From positions 1-64,000 of the forward strand of contig NZ_SMAR01000002.1 of NCBI RefSeq assembly GCF_004342225.1: DNA of 64,000 bases. The letters run 5' to 3'. Made by a program: the position numbers and the translations under genes. Under the pieces are notes generated by a model. The model was not told the DNA's origin, searched no databases, and worked only from the letters and a program-made list of their open reading frames with translations. This document shows positions 1 through 9,027 of this stretch, piece after piece; position 1 is the stretch's first letter, and each line of letters opens with the position of its first letter. Source of the DNA: Martelella mediterranea (GTDB lineage: Bacteria; Pseudomonadota; Alphaproteobacteria; Rhizobiales; Rhizobiaceae).

Positions 1-65
1 CGTATCCGAGAGTATCCGGGCATCACGGCGTGCAAACCGATTACAGACCTCAGCATGAAACCTAA

Positions 66-536
66 AAAAGTCTTGCGCTATCGGTACAAGATCACATTGC
101 AACGGCCATCGGCGTGCAGGCCATCGAGCATCACAGATGCAAGGTGCGCTTCTACTCGACCGTCGAACTCGTCAATGCGTTGGAACAGGAAAAGGCGCTC
201 GGGAAGGCGGGCAAATTGGCTGAAATGCTGACCAAGATCGACTTGGTCATCCTCGATGAACTCGGCTACCTGCCGTTCAGTTCATCCGGCGGCGCGCTAC
301 TCTTCCATCTGTTGAGCAAACTTTACGAGCGCACCAGCGTGATCATCACCACGAACCTCAGCTTCGCCGAATGGGCTCAGGTATTCGGGGACGCCAAGAT
401 GACAACCGCACTGCTGGATCGGCTCACACACCGATGCCACATCCTCGAAACCGGCAATGACAGCTATCGATATAAAGCCAGTTCAGAGGCCGCTAAGAAA
501 AAGAGAAAGGAGACGACTGCATTGACCAAAACATAA
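66..536 (+). pseudogene. IS21-family IstB helper ATPase, 5'-truncated remnant
   Basis: The frame is open from base 66 (a TAA stands at 63-65) to 536 and resembles the C-terminal two thirds of IstB, the AAA+ helper of IS21 transposition. Visible family motifs are DHIATAIG just after where the P-loop should be, the Walker B region [11 protein letters not shown] and the sensor-like stretch [10 protein letters not shown]. The Walker A glycine-rich loop is missing: the residues before DHIATAIG read LALSVQ. About 100 N-terminal residues and all of istA are absent, although the window edge may hide more. A GTG at 114 could start a protein, but without a P-loop it would be inactive. IS21 terminal repeats follow at once, which supports a decayed element. 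Confidence 0.8.
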
Positions 537-558
537 CCGCTGAGACATAACCAAAGGT

Positions 559-603
559 GGGTCAAACCTCGGTGAAAATACCGGGTCACCTCTCAGCAGA
601 AAT
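559..603 (+). repeat. IS21-type terminal repeats (right end)
   Basis: Two imperfect direct repeats, GGGTCAAACCTCGGTGAAAAT at 559-579 (first 20 bases GGGTCAAACCTCGGTGAAAA) and GGGTCACCTCTCAGCAGAAA beginning at 583, lie about 20 bases past the istB stop. Multiple short terminal repeats of this GGGTCA...CGGTG/CAAAT type are typical of IS21-family ends. The outer boundary of the element is probably near 605-610. The partner end is not in the window. Confidence 0.6.
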
Positions 604-655
604 CAACACTGACACTGCTCATCTAGCGCATCGTGGTGGCCGGTGGTCGCATATA

Positions 656-883
656 TCATCGCCGAACCGGCCTGGACGGCTCTGACGCGCGTACGCATCG
701 CCAACATACATATACAGATGAAATTCGACACGAGCATGAGTCCCGTGTCGCTTGTTGTTTCAAACAGCGAAGCCAAGGACGGGGCACGTTTTTGAGCTTC
801 AATCGGCCCGCGGTGCAGCGCGGAATGTCAAGGACCACCTTGCCGCTGTCGGTCGTTACCGTCTTGCATGCTTCATGCCCCAT
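656..883 (-). pseudogene. Possible IS256-type transposase scrap
   Basis: The only recognisable part is near the start of the frame, where KTVTTDSGKVVLDIPR resembles the conserved K-T-V-x-T-x-x-G-x-V-x-x-D-I-P-R segment of IS256-family (Mutator-like) transposases. Beyond it the similarity stops and the residues look random, so at most about 20 codons survive. No DDE residues or terminal inverted repeats are visible. The assignment rests on one short motif and could be chance. It lies beside IS21 debris, which makes an IS graveyard plausible. Confidence 0.3.
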
Positions 884-1231
884 TTTGGCCGATCTCGATC
901 GATACCGTATCGCTGCAGGTCAGGAGAGAAAAACGCGAACGGCTTCCGGCTTATCGTTGATAATTGCGAGCTCCACCACCGCTTCAAATACCTTGCCAAC
1001 GCTCATGAAGCCACACCAATTCAATCTTCAGAATTCCGAGTTGCCCCGTAATGATGCCGATGATTGAGCAGGCTCGGCAGGGAATCCGGAAAAAAGCGAT
1101 TTTGCAGCGCTCCATAGGTTCTAACAGCAAAAACGAAGTGTTTTTAGCAACAAATAAAATAGGTAAGGCAGTCTGCCAGTCCGCACCAAAGAAGCATCGC
1201 CGGACGCTGACGGTAACTCTTCGCTCCAAGT
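884..1231. other. Intergenic, nothing recognised
   Basis: No convincing gene, RNA or regulatory structure was seen. Short open frames here overlap each other on both strands, have no ribosome binding site and resemble no known family. Confidence 0.5.
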
Positions 1232-1861
1232 TTATGGTTCTTCCGTCAGAAACCGGAATAGCGAAATTGCTGTGCTCTCGTCCAGCGATGACGCCAGCCG
1301 GATGACGTTGCGTCCATGTCTGAAGCTTACACGATAGTTCACTGCCGAGCCAATTCTGGTGCCGAGATTGGCCATGGCAATTGATGCCGACGCGCCGGCT
1401 CCACCGGTAAGCGCGGCCGTGATCCCGACCGGACCCGTGCCGCCAATGATCAGTCCCGTGTGGATGCCGCCCGATGCAATTGGCCGGCCTTTCGCGTGGC
1501 CGTTATCGACAAACACCTCGTTGATGTCGCTGTAGGCGTATCGCTTCCCATCGCATTCCAGGCCGTCTTCAGTGAGCCGAAACCCGAAGGGCGGGGTCTT
1601 GAGCCGGTGAACAGCATATACCAGTGCCGCATTGATCGCCAAGGCGGCAGGAATATAAAGATCGGCCGGAAGAAAGCTGAGTGGGCCGCGATTGATCAGG
1701 AATGTAAACAGAAACGACGAGGGCAGAAGCATGACCAGGAAAAGGACGATGAGGCCAGAGAATTTCAAGCCAACGCCTTTTCCGGAAACGATCACCGACC
1801 CATCCCGGGCGGCTTCAACTTCAAATCCGAGATCCAGTTTCGCTGTTTGTGAGACTGACAT
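1232..1861 (-). CDS. Hypothetical two-helix membrane protein
   Basis: A 209-residue protein I cannot assign to a named family. The N-terminus is soluble (about residues 1-33). Two hydrophobic segments follow at about 34-56 and 68-87, separated by a short loop. The last 120 residues are soluble and contain LTEDGLECDGKRYAYSDINE, which looks like the beta-rich start of a PH-like or DUF-type cytoplasmic domain, then a glycine/alanine-rich stretch (about 135-170) and a short C-terminal helix. It stands alone between IS debris and the transport cluster, so context gives no hint. Even composition and the absence of a competing frame argue that it is a real gene. Confidence 0.6.
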   Translation of the reverse strand: MSVSQTAKLDLGFEVEAARDGSVIVSGKGVGLKFSGLIVLFLVMLLPSSFLFTFLINRGPLSFLPADLYIPAALAINAALVYAVHRLKTPPFGFRLTEDGLECDGKRYAYSDINEVFVDNGHAKGRPIASGGIHTGLIIGGTGPVGITAALTGGAGASASIAMANLGTRIGSAVNYRVSFRHGRNVIRLASSLDESTAISLFRFLTEEP

Positions 1862-2402
1862 GGGACAATAGACCTCCGTACGCCTGCGTGACAGGCGGTA
1901 TGCAGCATTCGGCGAGGCCGATGCGGATGTGGGCGCCGAGGCCGCGCGCTTTCTGGCCCACTACGCCAGCCTTCTCGCCGATCCGCGCCGAATGCTGATC
2001 TCGTAACGTGACAAAACCCCTCGAACTGTTCGTGTCATCGACAAGATCGTCCTGAATTAGGCCGGCTTTTATGCCGTGACCGCCTTTTTTGGCGACTGCT
2101 CATGCACATCCTTCATTCATAAAGAAAGCCTCGAATCTGAGCCGGACGGAGACGCAGTAGCTGCGCAACCCGGAAAATGCCGGGATAGTGCTGTTCATCA
2201 TAGAGACGCCAATACCAGGCCGCCTTCGGACAATATCCATCACCGGATATTCGGTACGCGTACCATCAATATCACCTGCTTTTTCTTCAACGCAATTCGG
2301 CGCGAACGCCAATGTAGCAGGCGGGACAATTCCATTCGTTCCCCTCCGCAACAAAGTGAATCGGTTTCGTGCGCGGATTTGCAAGTGAAGCGGACAAGAT
2401 CG
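1862..2402. other. Intergenic with a possible gene remnant
   Basis: About 540 bases lie between the membrane protein gene and the transporter promoter. Bases 1881-2006 on the plus strand read as a coding-like, GC-rich tail (RLRDRRYAAFGEADAD through LLADPRRMLIS, then TAA) with no start codon. It could be the 3' end of a lost gene; I do not recognise the family. Bases 2007-2402 show nothing convincing on either strand. Confidence 0.4.
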
Positions 2403-2465
2403 TTGACAGTCATGGGAACATTTGCCATTCTCTTAAATGGCACTATATTTCATAATAATGGAGCA
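2403..2465 (+). promoter_or_regulatory. Promoter and IclR-type operator of the dpp-like operon
   Basis: TTGACA at 2403-2408 is a good -35 candidate, though the matching -10 is weak. An inverted repeat TGCCATT-N6-AATGGCA spans 2423-2442. TATTTCATAATAATGGAGCA at 2446-2465 differs by one base from 10336-10355, ahead of the divergent SelA-like gene. Its core CATAATNATG is palindromic or nearly so. Because the only local regulator is of the IclR family, this is the best operator candidate for it. The element sits immediately ahead of the start codon at 2471, so bound protein could block the polymerase or the ribosome site. Confidence 0.55.
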
Positions 2466-2470
2466 GCTAA

Positions 2471-3982
2471 ATGAACCGCACCCTTTTCCAACTGTCAGGC
2501 ATCTCAATTCTGGCGCTCGGACTGGCTGTTGCCAGCCAGGCTCAGGCGCAAACCACGGTCGATGTTGCCATGATCGGCGAACCCGACACATTCGATCCCA
2601 TGGTTTCGACCAAGGATGTCGTCAGCATTGTCACGCAGCATTTCGTCGAAACGCTTTTCACCTTTGATGAAAACTGGGCAACGGTTCCGCTTCTGGCTGC
2701 CGCCATGCCGGATGTCAGCGACGATGGTCTGACCTACGTTATTCCGATCCGCGAAGGGGTCACATTCCATGACGGCTCATCCATGGATGCCGCCGATGTT
2801 GTGGGTTCGCTGGAGCGCTGGCTCAAGGTTGCCTCACGCGGCAAGAGTGTTGCGGCCTATGTCGACAGTGTTGAAGCGTCCGGCGACTACGAGGTCACGC
2901 TCAGGCTCAACCAGCCCTATGCCCCTCTTCTTTCTTTGCTCGCATTCTCGAATTCAGCGGCGGTGGTCTATCCGGAAGAAATCCTTGATGACCGGATCGA
3001 AGATGTCGTTGGAACCGGTCCCTATGAAATCGCTGATTACGTACCGGATCAGTATATCCAGCTCGTTCGTTTCGATGGCTATACCCAGCCGGGCGGTGCG
3101 GCCGAGCGTAAGCAAATTCCCGATGAAATCCGTTTCGTGCCCGTTGCCGATCCGAACACGCGTGCCGAGGGCCTGCTGTCCGGACAGTTTGATTTTGCCG
3201 ATAGCCTTTCGACAGAATCCTATGACAGGCTCGAGGCGAGCGATGTTGCCGAGCCGCTGATGCTCGAACCGTTTGGCTGGCCTGTTTTTGCAATGAACCG
3301 CAACAAGGGCATGATGACCGACATCGAAATCCGGCGGGCCGTCCAGGCAGCTTTGCCGTTCGATGACATGCTTTATGCTGCCTTTGGCGACGAGAAATTC
3401 TATCAGGTCGATGGCGCGCTTTTCCCCGAAGGGTGGGTCTGGAATAATGACGGCGGTGTCGAGCTCTATAACCAGAACGATATAGAGGCCGCATCGAAAC
3501 ATCTTGAGGAAGCCGGCTATGATGGCACGCCGCTGCGCATCCTGACCTCGCGCCAGTACGAGTTCCATTACCAGATGGCGTTGGTCGCGGAAATGGCGCT
3601 TGAGGCCTCCGGTTTCGAGGTGGAGATGGATGTCGTCGACTGGGCAACGCTCGCCGAGCGGCGAAACAACCCGGACCTCTGGGATATTTACATCACGCAC
3701 TCACCTTTCCTTCCGGAACCCGCACTGATTTCAAGCTTTTCGGCCAAGGCGCTTGAAGGTTGGGATGAACCGGCCAAGAACGAGATTTATACCCGGTTCA
3801 TCACTGAAACGGACCCGGCAGTGCGTAAGGAAATCTTCAAGGAACTTCAGACTGAGCTTTACGAGGATGTCGGCTTCATCAAGGTCGGCAATTTCAATTC
3901 CCTTCAAGGCAAATCCAGAGCGATGGAAGGCGTAGCCCCTTCTCCGTGGCCGCAGTTCTGGAACGCCTCGGTTGCCGAGTAA
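2471..3982 (+). CDS. ABC transporter substrate-binding protein, DppA/OppA type
   Basis: Periplasmic receptor of 503 residues in the SBP_bac_5 family, which binds di/oligopeptides, opines or similar amides. Residues 1-26 form a Sec signal peptide ending in SQAQA. The mature protein shows family landmarks: an early DTFDPMVS segment, LTYVIPIREGVTFHDGS and the cluster 5 motif AADVVGSLERW. It is the first gene of the module and is followed by two permeases, an amidohydrolase and two ATPases. A 14-bp stem-loop lies directly after the stop. The substrate is unknown; the linked hydrolase and PLP enzyme suggest an acylated or otherwise modified amino acid rather than ordinary peptides. Confidence 0.9.
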   Translation: MNRTLFQLSGISILALGLAVASQAQAQTTVDVAMIGEPDTFDPMVSTKDVVSIVTQHFVETLFTFDENWATVPLLAAAMPDVSDDGLTYVIPIREGVTFHDGSSMDAADVVGSLERWLKVASRGKSVAAYVDSVEASGDYEVTLRLNQPYAPLLSLLAFSNSAAVVYPEEILDDRIEDVVGTGPYEIADYVPDQYIQLVRFDGYTQPGGAAERKQIPDEIRFVPVADPNTRAEGLLSGQFDFADSLSTESYDRLEASDVAEPLMLEPFGWPVFAMNRNKGMMTDIEIRRAVQAALPFDDMLYAAFGDEKFYQVDGALFPEGWVWNNDGGVELYNQNDIEAASKHLEEAGYDGTPLRILTSRQYEFHYQMALVAEMALEASGFEVEMDVVDWATLAERRNNPDLWDIYITHSPFLPEPALISSFSAKALEGWDEPAKNEIYTRFITETDPAVRKEIFKELQTELYEDVGFIKVGNFNSLQGKSRAMEGVAPSPWPQFWNASVAE

Positions 3983-3988
3983 TGATGC

Positions 3989-4020
3989 GTATCGGCGTAG
4001 CCTCATGGCTGCGCCGATGC
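3989..4020 (+). promoter_or_regulatory. Intercistronic stem-loop after the binding-protein gene
   Basis: GTATCGGCGTAGCC (3989-4002) and GGCTGCGCCGATGC (4007-4020) form a 14-bp stem with two G-U pairs and a TCAT tetraloop, followed by AGTTTT. With a gene 100 bases downstream it more likely attenuates transcription or stabilises the upstream mRNA than ends the operon. Confidence 0.6.
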
Positions 4021-4118
4021 AGTTTTGATCCACCTCTGTGTCGTCCGGGAGAACCGGACGCCGGGGTTTCGGAACGTTGAATTCTTGTATCGTTCGATAC
4101 ACCAGGGAACTGAACCGA

Positions 4119-5060
4119 ATGACAAATTACCTCATCAGGCGCTTTGTCGGCATGGTCGTTGTGACCTTTCTTGTGCTGACGCTCGCCTTCGTGCTCGTGA
4201 GACTTGCACCCGGCGATCCGGCCGCCCTGATGCTCGGTCCGGACGCCACCCCGCAAGATGTCAGGGATCTGCGCGCCAGCCTCGGCCTTGATCAGCCTAT
4301 TTTCATACAATACGTAACCTTTGTAGCGAATGCTGCACAGGGAGATCTTGGGCGGTCGCTGTTCTTTGATAATTCTGTCACCTCCGTTCTGGCGGCGCGG
4401 GCGGAGCCCACCGTCTTCCTGTCGCTGTTTTCATTGATTTTCGCCCTGCTCATTGCCACACCTATCGGCATTTACGCTGCTTATCGTCGCGGATCGGTGC
4501 TTGACCAGTCTGCCGTAACCACGGCAATGCTGGCCGCGTCGGTTCCAAGCTTTCTCACCGGGCTGATCTTTCAACGTTACCTGGCTACCGAGCTTGGCTG
4601 GTTTCCGGCATCCGGTTATGGTGGCCCCGATGCCGATTTTCTTGACCGGATGTGGCATCTTGTCTTGCCTTCTATCACGCTCGGCATTGTCAACTCCGCT
4701 CTTATCCTGCGCTTCACGCGCGCTTCTATGCTGGACATTCTGAGTGAGGACTATGTACGCACCGCCCGTGCCAAAGGCATGAGCGAGCGGCGGGTCATAT
4801 TGCGTCACGCGCTGAAAAACGCCGGGATTCCGATCATCACGGTTGTGGGGCTGACCTTCGCGTTGCTTGTGGCTGGTGCTGTCGTCACAGAGCGGGTGTT
4901 CAACTTGCCGGGTCTTGGCAGTCTGGTGGTCAATGCTGTGTTGCGCCGCGACTATCCCGTCATCCAGGGCACCTTGATCGTCGTCGCCATTGTCTATGTG
5001 TTCGTAAACCTTGTGACCGACCTTCTTTATCTGGTCGTCGACAAACGGGTGAGGTACTGA
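4119..5060 (+). CDS. ABC transporter permease, DppB type
   Basis: Inner-membrane permease of 313 residues. The ATG at 4119 follows AGGGAA at good spacing and starts with MTNYLIRRFVG, the usual DppB opening; a longer frame from 4038 lacks this. It has the N-terminal hydrophobic segment, LAPGDPAALMLG typical of the family, and about six membrane segments. The cytoplasmic EAA-like loop reads DYVRTARAKGMSERRVILRH (about residues 208-227), which contacts the ATPase. It precedes the second permease by three bases and forms the heterodimeric channel with it. Confidence 0.9.
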   Translation: MTNYLIRRFVGMVVVTFLVLTLAFVLVRLAPGDPAALMLGPDATPQDVRDLRASLGLDQPIFIQYVTFVANAAQGDLGRSLFFDNSVTSVLAARAEPTVFLSLFSLIFALLIATPIGIYAAYRRGSVLDQSAVTTAMLAASVPSFLTGLIFQRYLATELGWFPASGYGGPDADFLDRMWHLVLPSITLGIVNSALILRFTRASMLDILSEDYVRTARAKGMSERRVILRHALKNAGIPIITVVGLTFALLVAGAVVTERVFNLPGLGSLVVNAVLRRDYPVIQGTLIVVAIVYVFVNLVTDLLYLVVDKRVRY

Positions 5061-5063
5061 CCC

Positions 5064-5957
5064 ATGACAGACACGACGCTTTCTTCCGAAAAACAGGAAA
5101 CGGTCAAGCCCGAGGGGGGCAAGGAACCCGGCTTCTTCCAGGTCCTGATGACCCGGCGCTCTGTGCAGGTCTCAATCTTTATCTTTCTGGCGATTACCCT
5201 GCTCTGTCTGTTCGCCCCGTTGGTGGCGCCCGTCAACCCCGATGCCATGTCGGTGCGCATGCGCCTGCAGGGTCCCGGCACCGAGTTCTGGTTCGGTTCC
5301 GACGCCTTTGGCCGTGATGTGTTCTCACGCCTTCTTTATGCGGGGCGGTCATCGCTCACCATCGGGCTTTCGGTTGCAATACTTTCGGCGCTGCTCGGCG
5401 TCGCCATCGGCCTGACGGCTGGGTTCTTCAGTCGGCTCGACTGGCCGTTCTCGCGCCTGATCGATGCGATGATGGCATTTCCGGATATCCTTCTTGCGCT
5501 TTCGCTCGTGGCGATCTTCGGCGGCACGCTCACCAATGTGGTGATTGCCCTTTCGATTGTATATGCGCCCCGCGTCGCCCGCATCGTGCGTGCCTCGACC
5601 ATGGTTGTGCGTGAAATGCCCTATGTTGAAGCAGCGCGGGCTCTGGGGACACGAACATGGCGCATTATGATCACACATGCACTGCGCAACATCGTATCAC
5701 CGATCCTGGTGCAGGCGACCTTTATCTTTGCCTACGCCATGCTGGCCGAAGCCGGCCTTTCCTTTCTCGGCATCGGTGTCGATCCCGAAACACCCACATG
5801 GGGGATCATGGTCAATGAAGGCCGCCAGTATCTCGACACGGCAATTTACCTCATCCTGTTTCCGGGTATAGCGATTTCGCTTTCCGTGCTGACATTGCAG
5901 ATCGTTGGCGACGGCCTGCGAGATGCGCTTGACCCACATCTTTCCAAGGAAGCCTGA
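5064..5957 (+). CDS. ABC transporter permease, DppC type
   Basis: A 297-residue permease with an N-terminal cytoplasmic tail, then a first membrane helix and the OppC-type periplasmic motif GTEFWFGSDAFGRDVFSRL. The EAA loop is YVEAARALGTRTWRIMITH (about residues 187-205). The C-terminal GDGLRDALDPHL is the normal ending of DppC proteins. It starts three bases after the previous gene and its stop abuts the start of the amidohydrolase gene, so the whole set is likely translated from one message. Confidence 0.9.
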   Translation: MTDTTLSSEKQETVKPEGGKEPGFFQVLMTRRSVQVSIFIFLAITLLCLFAPLVAPVNPDAMSVRMRLQGPGTEFWFGSDAFGRDVFSRLLYAGRSSLTIGLSVAILSALLGVAIGLTAGFFSRLDWPFSRLIDAMMAFPDILLALSLVAIFGGTLTNVVIALSIVYAPRVARIVRASTMVVREMPYVEAARALGTRTWRIMITHALRNIVSPILVQATFIFAYAMLAEAGLSFLGIGVDPETPTWGIMVNEGRQYLDTAIYLILFPGIAISLSVLTLQIVGDGLRDALDPHLSKEA

Positions 5958-7073
5958 ATGTCTCTCACTCTTGTCAATTTTCGCATCGTCGGCCTCGATG
6001 ATGCGCCTGATAAAATCCATGTCGGCGATGATGGCCTGATCATCGAAACCGGTGCACCGAACGCCCGTGAAATCGATTGCAAGGGCGCCTGGCTGTCGCC
6101 GGGATGGTGTGACCTGCATGTCCATGTCTGGCATGGCGGCACGGATATCTCGGTTCGCGCCTCGCAGGCTGGCCGGCCAACCGGTGTGACCGCGATGGCT
6201 GATGCCGGATCGGCCGGGGAGGCAAGTTTCCATGGACTGCGCGAATATGTGATCGAGCGGCAGTCCGAAACCGTCCGGGCGTTTCTCAATATCGGTTCCA
6301 TCGGTCTCGTTGCTTGCAATCGTGTGCCCGAACTCGCCGACTGGCGTTCGATCGATATCGACAAGACCCTCGCCGTGGTCGAGGCGAACCGCGATGTAAT
6401 CTGTGGCATCAAGGTGCGCGCGTCGGGCGTGATTGTCGGCTCATGGGGGATCACTCCGGCAAAGATCGCGAAACGTGTCGCCGAAATCACCAATCTGCCA
6501 CTGATGGTACATGTCGGCGAGCCGCCGCCGCTGATCGACGAGGTTTTCGAACTGCTGACGCCGGGTGATATCGTAACGCACTGTTTCAACGGCAAGGCGG
6601 CCGGTTCGATCCGCGATACCGAAGCATTGTTCAAAATGGCGCAGGACATGGCCGCAAGGGGTATCCTGATGGATATCGGCCACGGCTCCGCCTCGTTCAA
6701 CTTCGAAACCGCGCGAGCATCTATGGCCGATGGTCTCAGACCGTTTTCGATTTCGACCGATCTTCATCTCCACAGCCTTGAAGATCCGGTGCGCGATCTC
6801 GCGACCACAATGTCCAAACTCTACGGTGTTGGCTTGCCGTTTGAAGATTGTATCAACGCAGTCTGTGCAGGCCCTCGTGACGTAATGGGGCTCAGCGGGC
6901 GTAGCGGACTTGCAGCAGGCAGCCGCGCCGACTTCACGGTCTTTGAGTTTTCCGAGGCATCGCTGCCGGTCATCGACAGTCAGGGCAATGCGATGACGCT
7001 GGAGCGGTTGTTCGAACCACGCATGACAGTGATCGGCGATGACGTCCAGCCGGCTGCGCGGAGGGCCGCATGA
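5958..7073 (+). CDS. Amidohydrolase-superfamily deacetylase-like enzyme (COG3964-like)
   Basis: Cytoplasmic metal-dependent hydrolase of 371 residues. Metal ligands are visible as HVH (residues 54 and 56), a lysine in GIKVRASG that would be carboxylated, His in LMVHVGEP, His in ITHCFNG and the acidic residue in SISTDLHLH. Length and motif set fit the dihydroorotase-like group COG3964, whose studied members hydrolyse acetylated (R)-2-hydroxy acids or N-acetyl-D-amino acids rather than dihydroorotate. The gene sits between the permease and ATPase genes of one transporter, so its substrate is probably what that transporter imports. The exact substrate cannot be read from sequence; a hydantoinase-like role is an alternative. 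Confidence 0.75.
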   Translation: MSLTLVNFRIVGLDDAPDKIHVGDDGLIIETGAPNAREIDCKGAWLSPGWCDLHVHVWHGGTDISVRASQAGRPTGVTAMADAGSAGEASFHGLREYVIERQSETVRAFLNIGSIGLVACNRVPELADWRSIDIDKTLAVVEANRDVICGIKVRASGVIVGSWGITPAKIAKRVAEITNLPLMVHVGEPPPLIDEVFELLTPGDIVTHCFNGKAAGSIRDTEALFKMAQDMAARGILMDIGHGSASFNFETARASMADGLRPFSISTDLHLHSLEDPVRDLATTMSKLYGVGLPFEDCINAVCAGPRDVMGLSGRSGLAAGSRADFTVFEFSEASLPVIDSQGNAMTLERLFEPRMTVIGDDVQPAARRAA

Positions 7074-8065
7074 AAGAAGACACCATTCTGGATGTTCGCG
7101 GGTTGAGTGTTCGGTTTCGCGGTCAGGGCCGCGAAGTGGCGGCCCTGCGTGACGTCAGTTTCAGTATCGGCCGTGGACGAACGCTGGCTTTGGTCGGCGA
7201 AAGCGGGTCGGGCAAGTCCGTGACCTCACTGGCGCTGATGGGGCTTTTGCCTCCCAACGGGAAGATTGCCGCCGGAACCATCGGTTACCGCCAACGCGAT
7301 GGCCGTATTCTGGAAGTTACGAAACTCACCGCAGCCGAAAAGCGGCGGCTGCGCGGCGTACAGATGTCTATGATTTTTCAGGAGCCGATGTCGTCGCTCA
7401 ATCCGCTTTTCACCATCGGTGACCAGATTGGCGAGATGCTGTTTCTGCATGAAAAAATGGAAGGCGCGGCGCGGCGCAAGCGCACCATTGAAATGCTGGA
7501 ACTGGTCGAAATTCCCGAAGCCGGAAAACGGATGGACAGCTATCCGCACGAATTGTCGGGCGGTATGCGCCAACGTGTGATGATCGCCATGGCGATGATC
7601 TGCAAGCCTTCGCTTCTGATTGCCGATGAGCCGACCACAGCCCTCGACGTTACCATTCAGGCACAGATCCTCGACCTGATGCGGCAATTGCAGAAGGATC
7701 TCGGCATGTCGATCCTGTTTATCACCCACGACATGGGTGTGGTGGCAGAAATGGCGGATGATGTTGCGGTGATGTATGCGGGCGGTGTGGTTGAGCAGGC
7801 GAGTGTGGATGCGCTCTTCAAGGATACCCGCCATCCCTATACGCAGGGGCTTCTCAACTCGATACCGGGCCCGTGGCGCAAGCGCGGTGAGCGGCTGATC
7901 CCGATACCGGGTTCAGTGCCGCCGCTCACCGATCTGCCGGACGGATGTGCGTTCGCGCCTCGTTGCAGCCATGCCCAGCAGCGCTGTCGCGAGCCCGTGA
8001 CGCTTGATCGAAAGGCCTCTGATCACTTTGCAGCCTGCATTCTCGAAAGTGTTGGGGTGTCATGA
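7070..8065 (+). CDS. ABC transporter ATP-binding protein, DppD type
   Basis: A 331-residue ATPase overlapping the hydrolase gene by 4 bases (ATGA). It has Walker [11 protein letters not shown], signature LSGGMRQRV and Walker [13 protein letters not shown]. The C-terminal oligopeptide-transporter domain carries the Cys-containing [15 protein letters not shown]. It powers import together with the next gene product. Confidence 0.92.
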   Translation: MKEDTILDVRGLSVRFRGQGREVAALRDVSFSIGRGRTLALVGESGSGKSVTSLALMGLLPPNGKIAAGTIGYRQRDGRILEVTKLTAAEKRRLRGVQMSMIFQEPMSSLNPLFTIGDQIGEMLFLHEKMEGAARRKRTIEMLELVEIPEAGKRMDSYPHELSGGMRQRVMIAMAMICKPSLLIADEPTTALDVTIQAQILDLMRQLQKDLGMSILFITHDMGVVAEMADDVAVMYAGGVVEQASVDALFKDTRHPYTQGLLNSIPGPWRKRGERLIPIPGSVPPLTDLPDGCAFAPRCSHAQQRCREPVTLDRKASDHFAACILESVGVS

Positions 8066-9027
8066 CCGAGCCTTTGATCAGCATTCGCAACATGACCAAA
8101 ACGTTTGGGCCGGCCAACAACCCGGTCTATGCCGTCAATGATGTCAGCTTTGACATTCCCAGGGGATCGATCACGGGTCTTGTGGGCGAAAGTGGTTCGG
8201 GTAAATCTACACTGGGCCGCAGCCTTCTCAGACTGATCGAACCGACATCCGGAAGCACGATTTTCGACGGCTGCGATCTCAACAGTCTCCGGCCGGGGGA
8301 TCTACGGGCCATGCGCCGCCGGATGCAGATGGTTTTTCAGGACCCGGCGTCCTCGCTTAATCCCCGTCTCTCTGTCGAGGCGATCATCGCCGAAGGTCTT
8401 GTCGCCCACGGTGTTGGCACGCGCCGCACCCGCCGTGACGTCGTGGCGTCATTGCTGGAAGAGGTCGGTCTCAGCGCGGATCACATGCGGCGTTATCCGC
8501 ATGAGTTCAGCGGCGGCCAGAGACAGCGGATCGGTATTGCCCGTGCACTTGCACTGGAGCCTGAGTTCATCGTCGCCGACGAGAGCGTATCCGCCCTTGA
8601 TGTGTCGATCCAGGCGCAGGTACTCAATCTGCTCCTCGATCTTCAGGCGCGGCGCAACCTGACGATGCTGTTCATCGCGCACGACCTCTCGGTGGTCGAC
8701 TATCTCTGCGACCAGGTCGCCGTCATGTATCTGGGGCGCGTGATGGAAGTTGGCCCCGCAGCCGATATCCATGAGCGTCCAAAACACCCGTACACACTTG
8801 CGCTGAATTCGGCCATTCCCATCCCGCGGCCAGGCCTTGCGCGCAGCCGGGAGGTTCTCAAGGGCGACATCCCGAGCCCGATGGCACCCCCCTCCGGGTG
8901 TGTTTTTCGCACCCGCTGTGCACATGCACGCGAAATCTGCGCTTCCGGTATACCATCACCGGTGCAGGTTTCTTCGGGACATTACAGTCACTGCAAAAGA
9001 ATAGAGGCAATTGGTGAAAATAGATAA
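8062..9027 (+). CDS. ABC transporter ATP-binding protein, DppF type
   Basis: Partner ATPase of 321 residues, overlapping the DppD gene by 4 bases. Motifs are [14 protein letters not shown] (Walker A), [15 protein letters not shown] (signature) and FIVADESVSALDVSIQ (Walker B; serine-valine in the ADESVSALD form usual for DppF/OppF). The C-terminal GCVFRTRCAHAREIC is again the oligopeptide-ATPase extension. Its 3' end overlaps the RidA-like gene by 14 bases. Confidence 0.92.
   Translation: MTEPLISIRNMTKTFGPANNPVYAVNDVSFDIPRGSITGLVGESGSGKSTLGRSLLRLIEPTSGSTIFDGCDLNSLRPGDLRAMRRRMQMVFQDPASSLNPRLSVEAIIAEGLVAHGVGTRRTRRDVVASLLEEVGLSADHMRRYPHEFSGGQRQRIGIARALALEPEFIVADESVSALDVSIQAQVLNLLLDLQARRNLTMLFIAHDLSVVDYLCDQVAVMYLGRVMEVGPAADIHERPKHPYTLALNSAIPIPRPGLARSREVLKGDIPSPMAPPSGCVFRTRCAHAREICASGIPSPVQVSSGHYSHCKRIEAIGENR

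Noticed and set aside
633-1067. Possible 144-residue protein between the IS remnants
   Set aside because: It overlaps other frames of similar length, lacks a ribosome site and resembles nothing.
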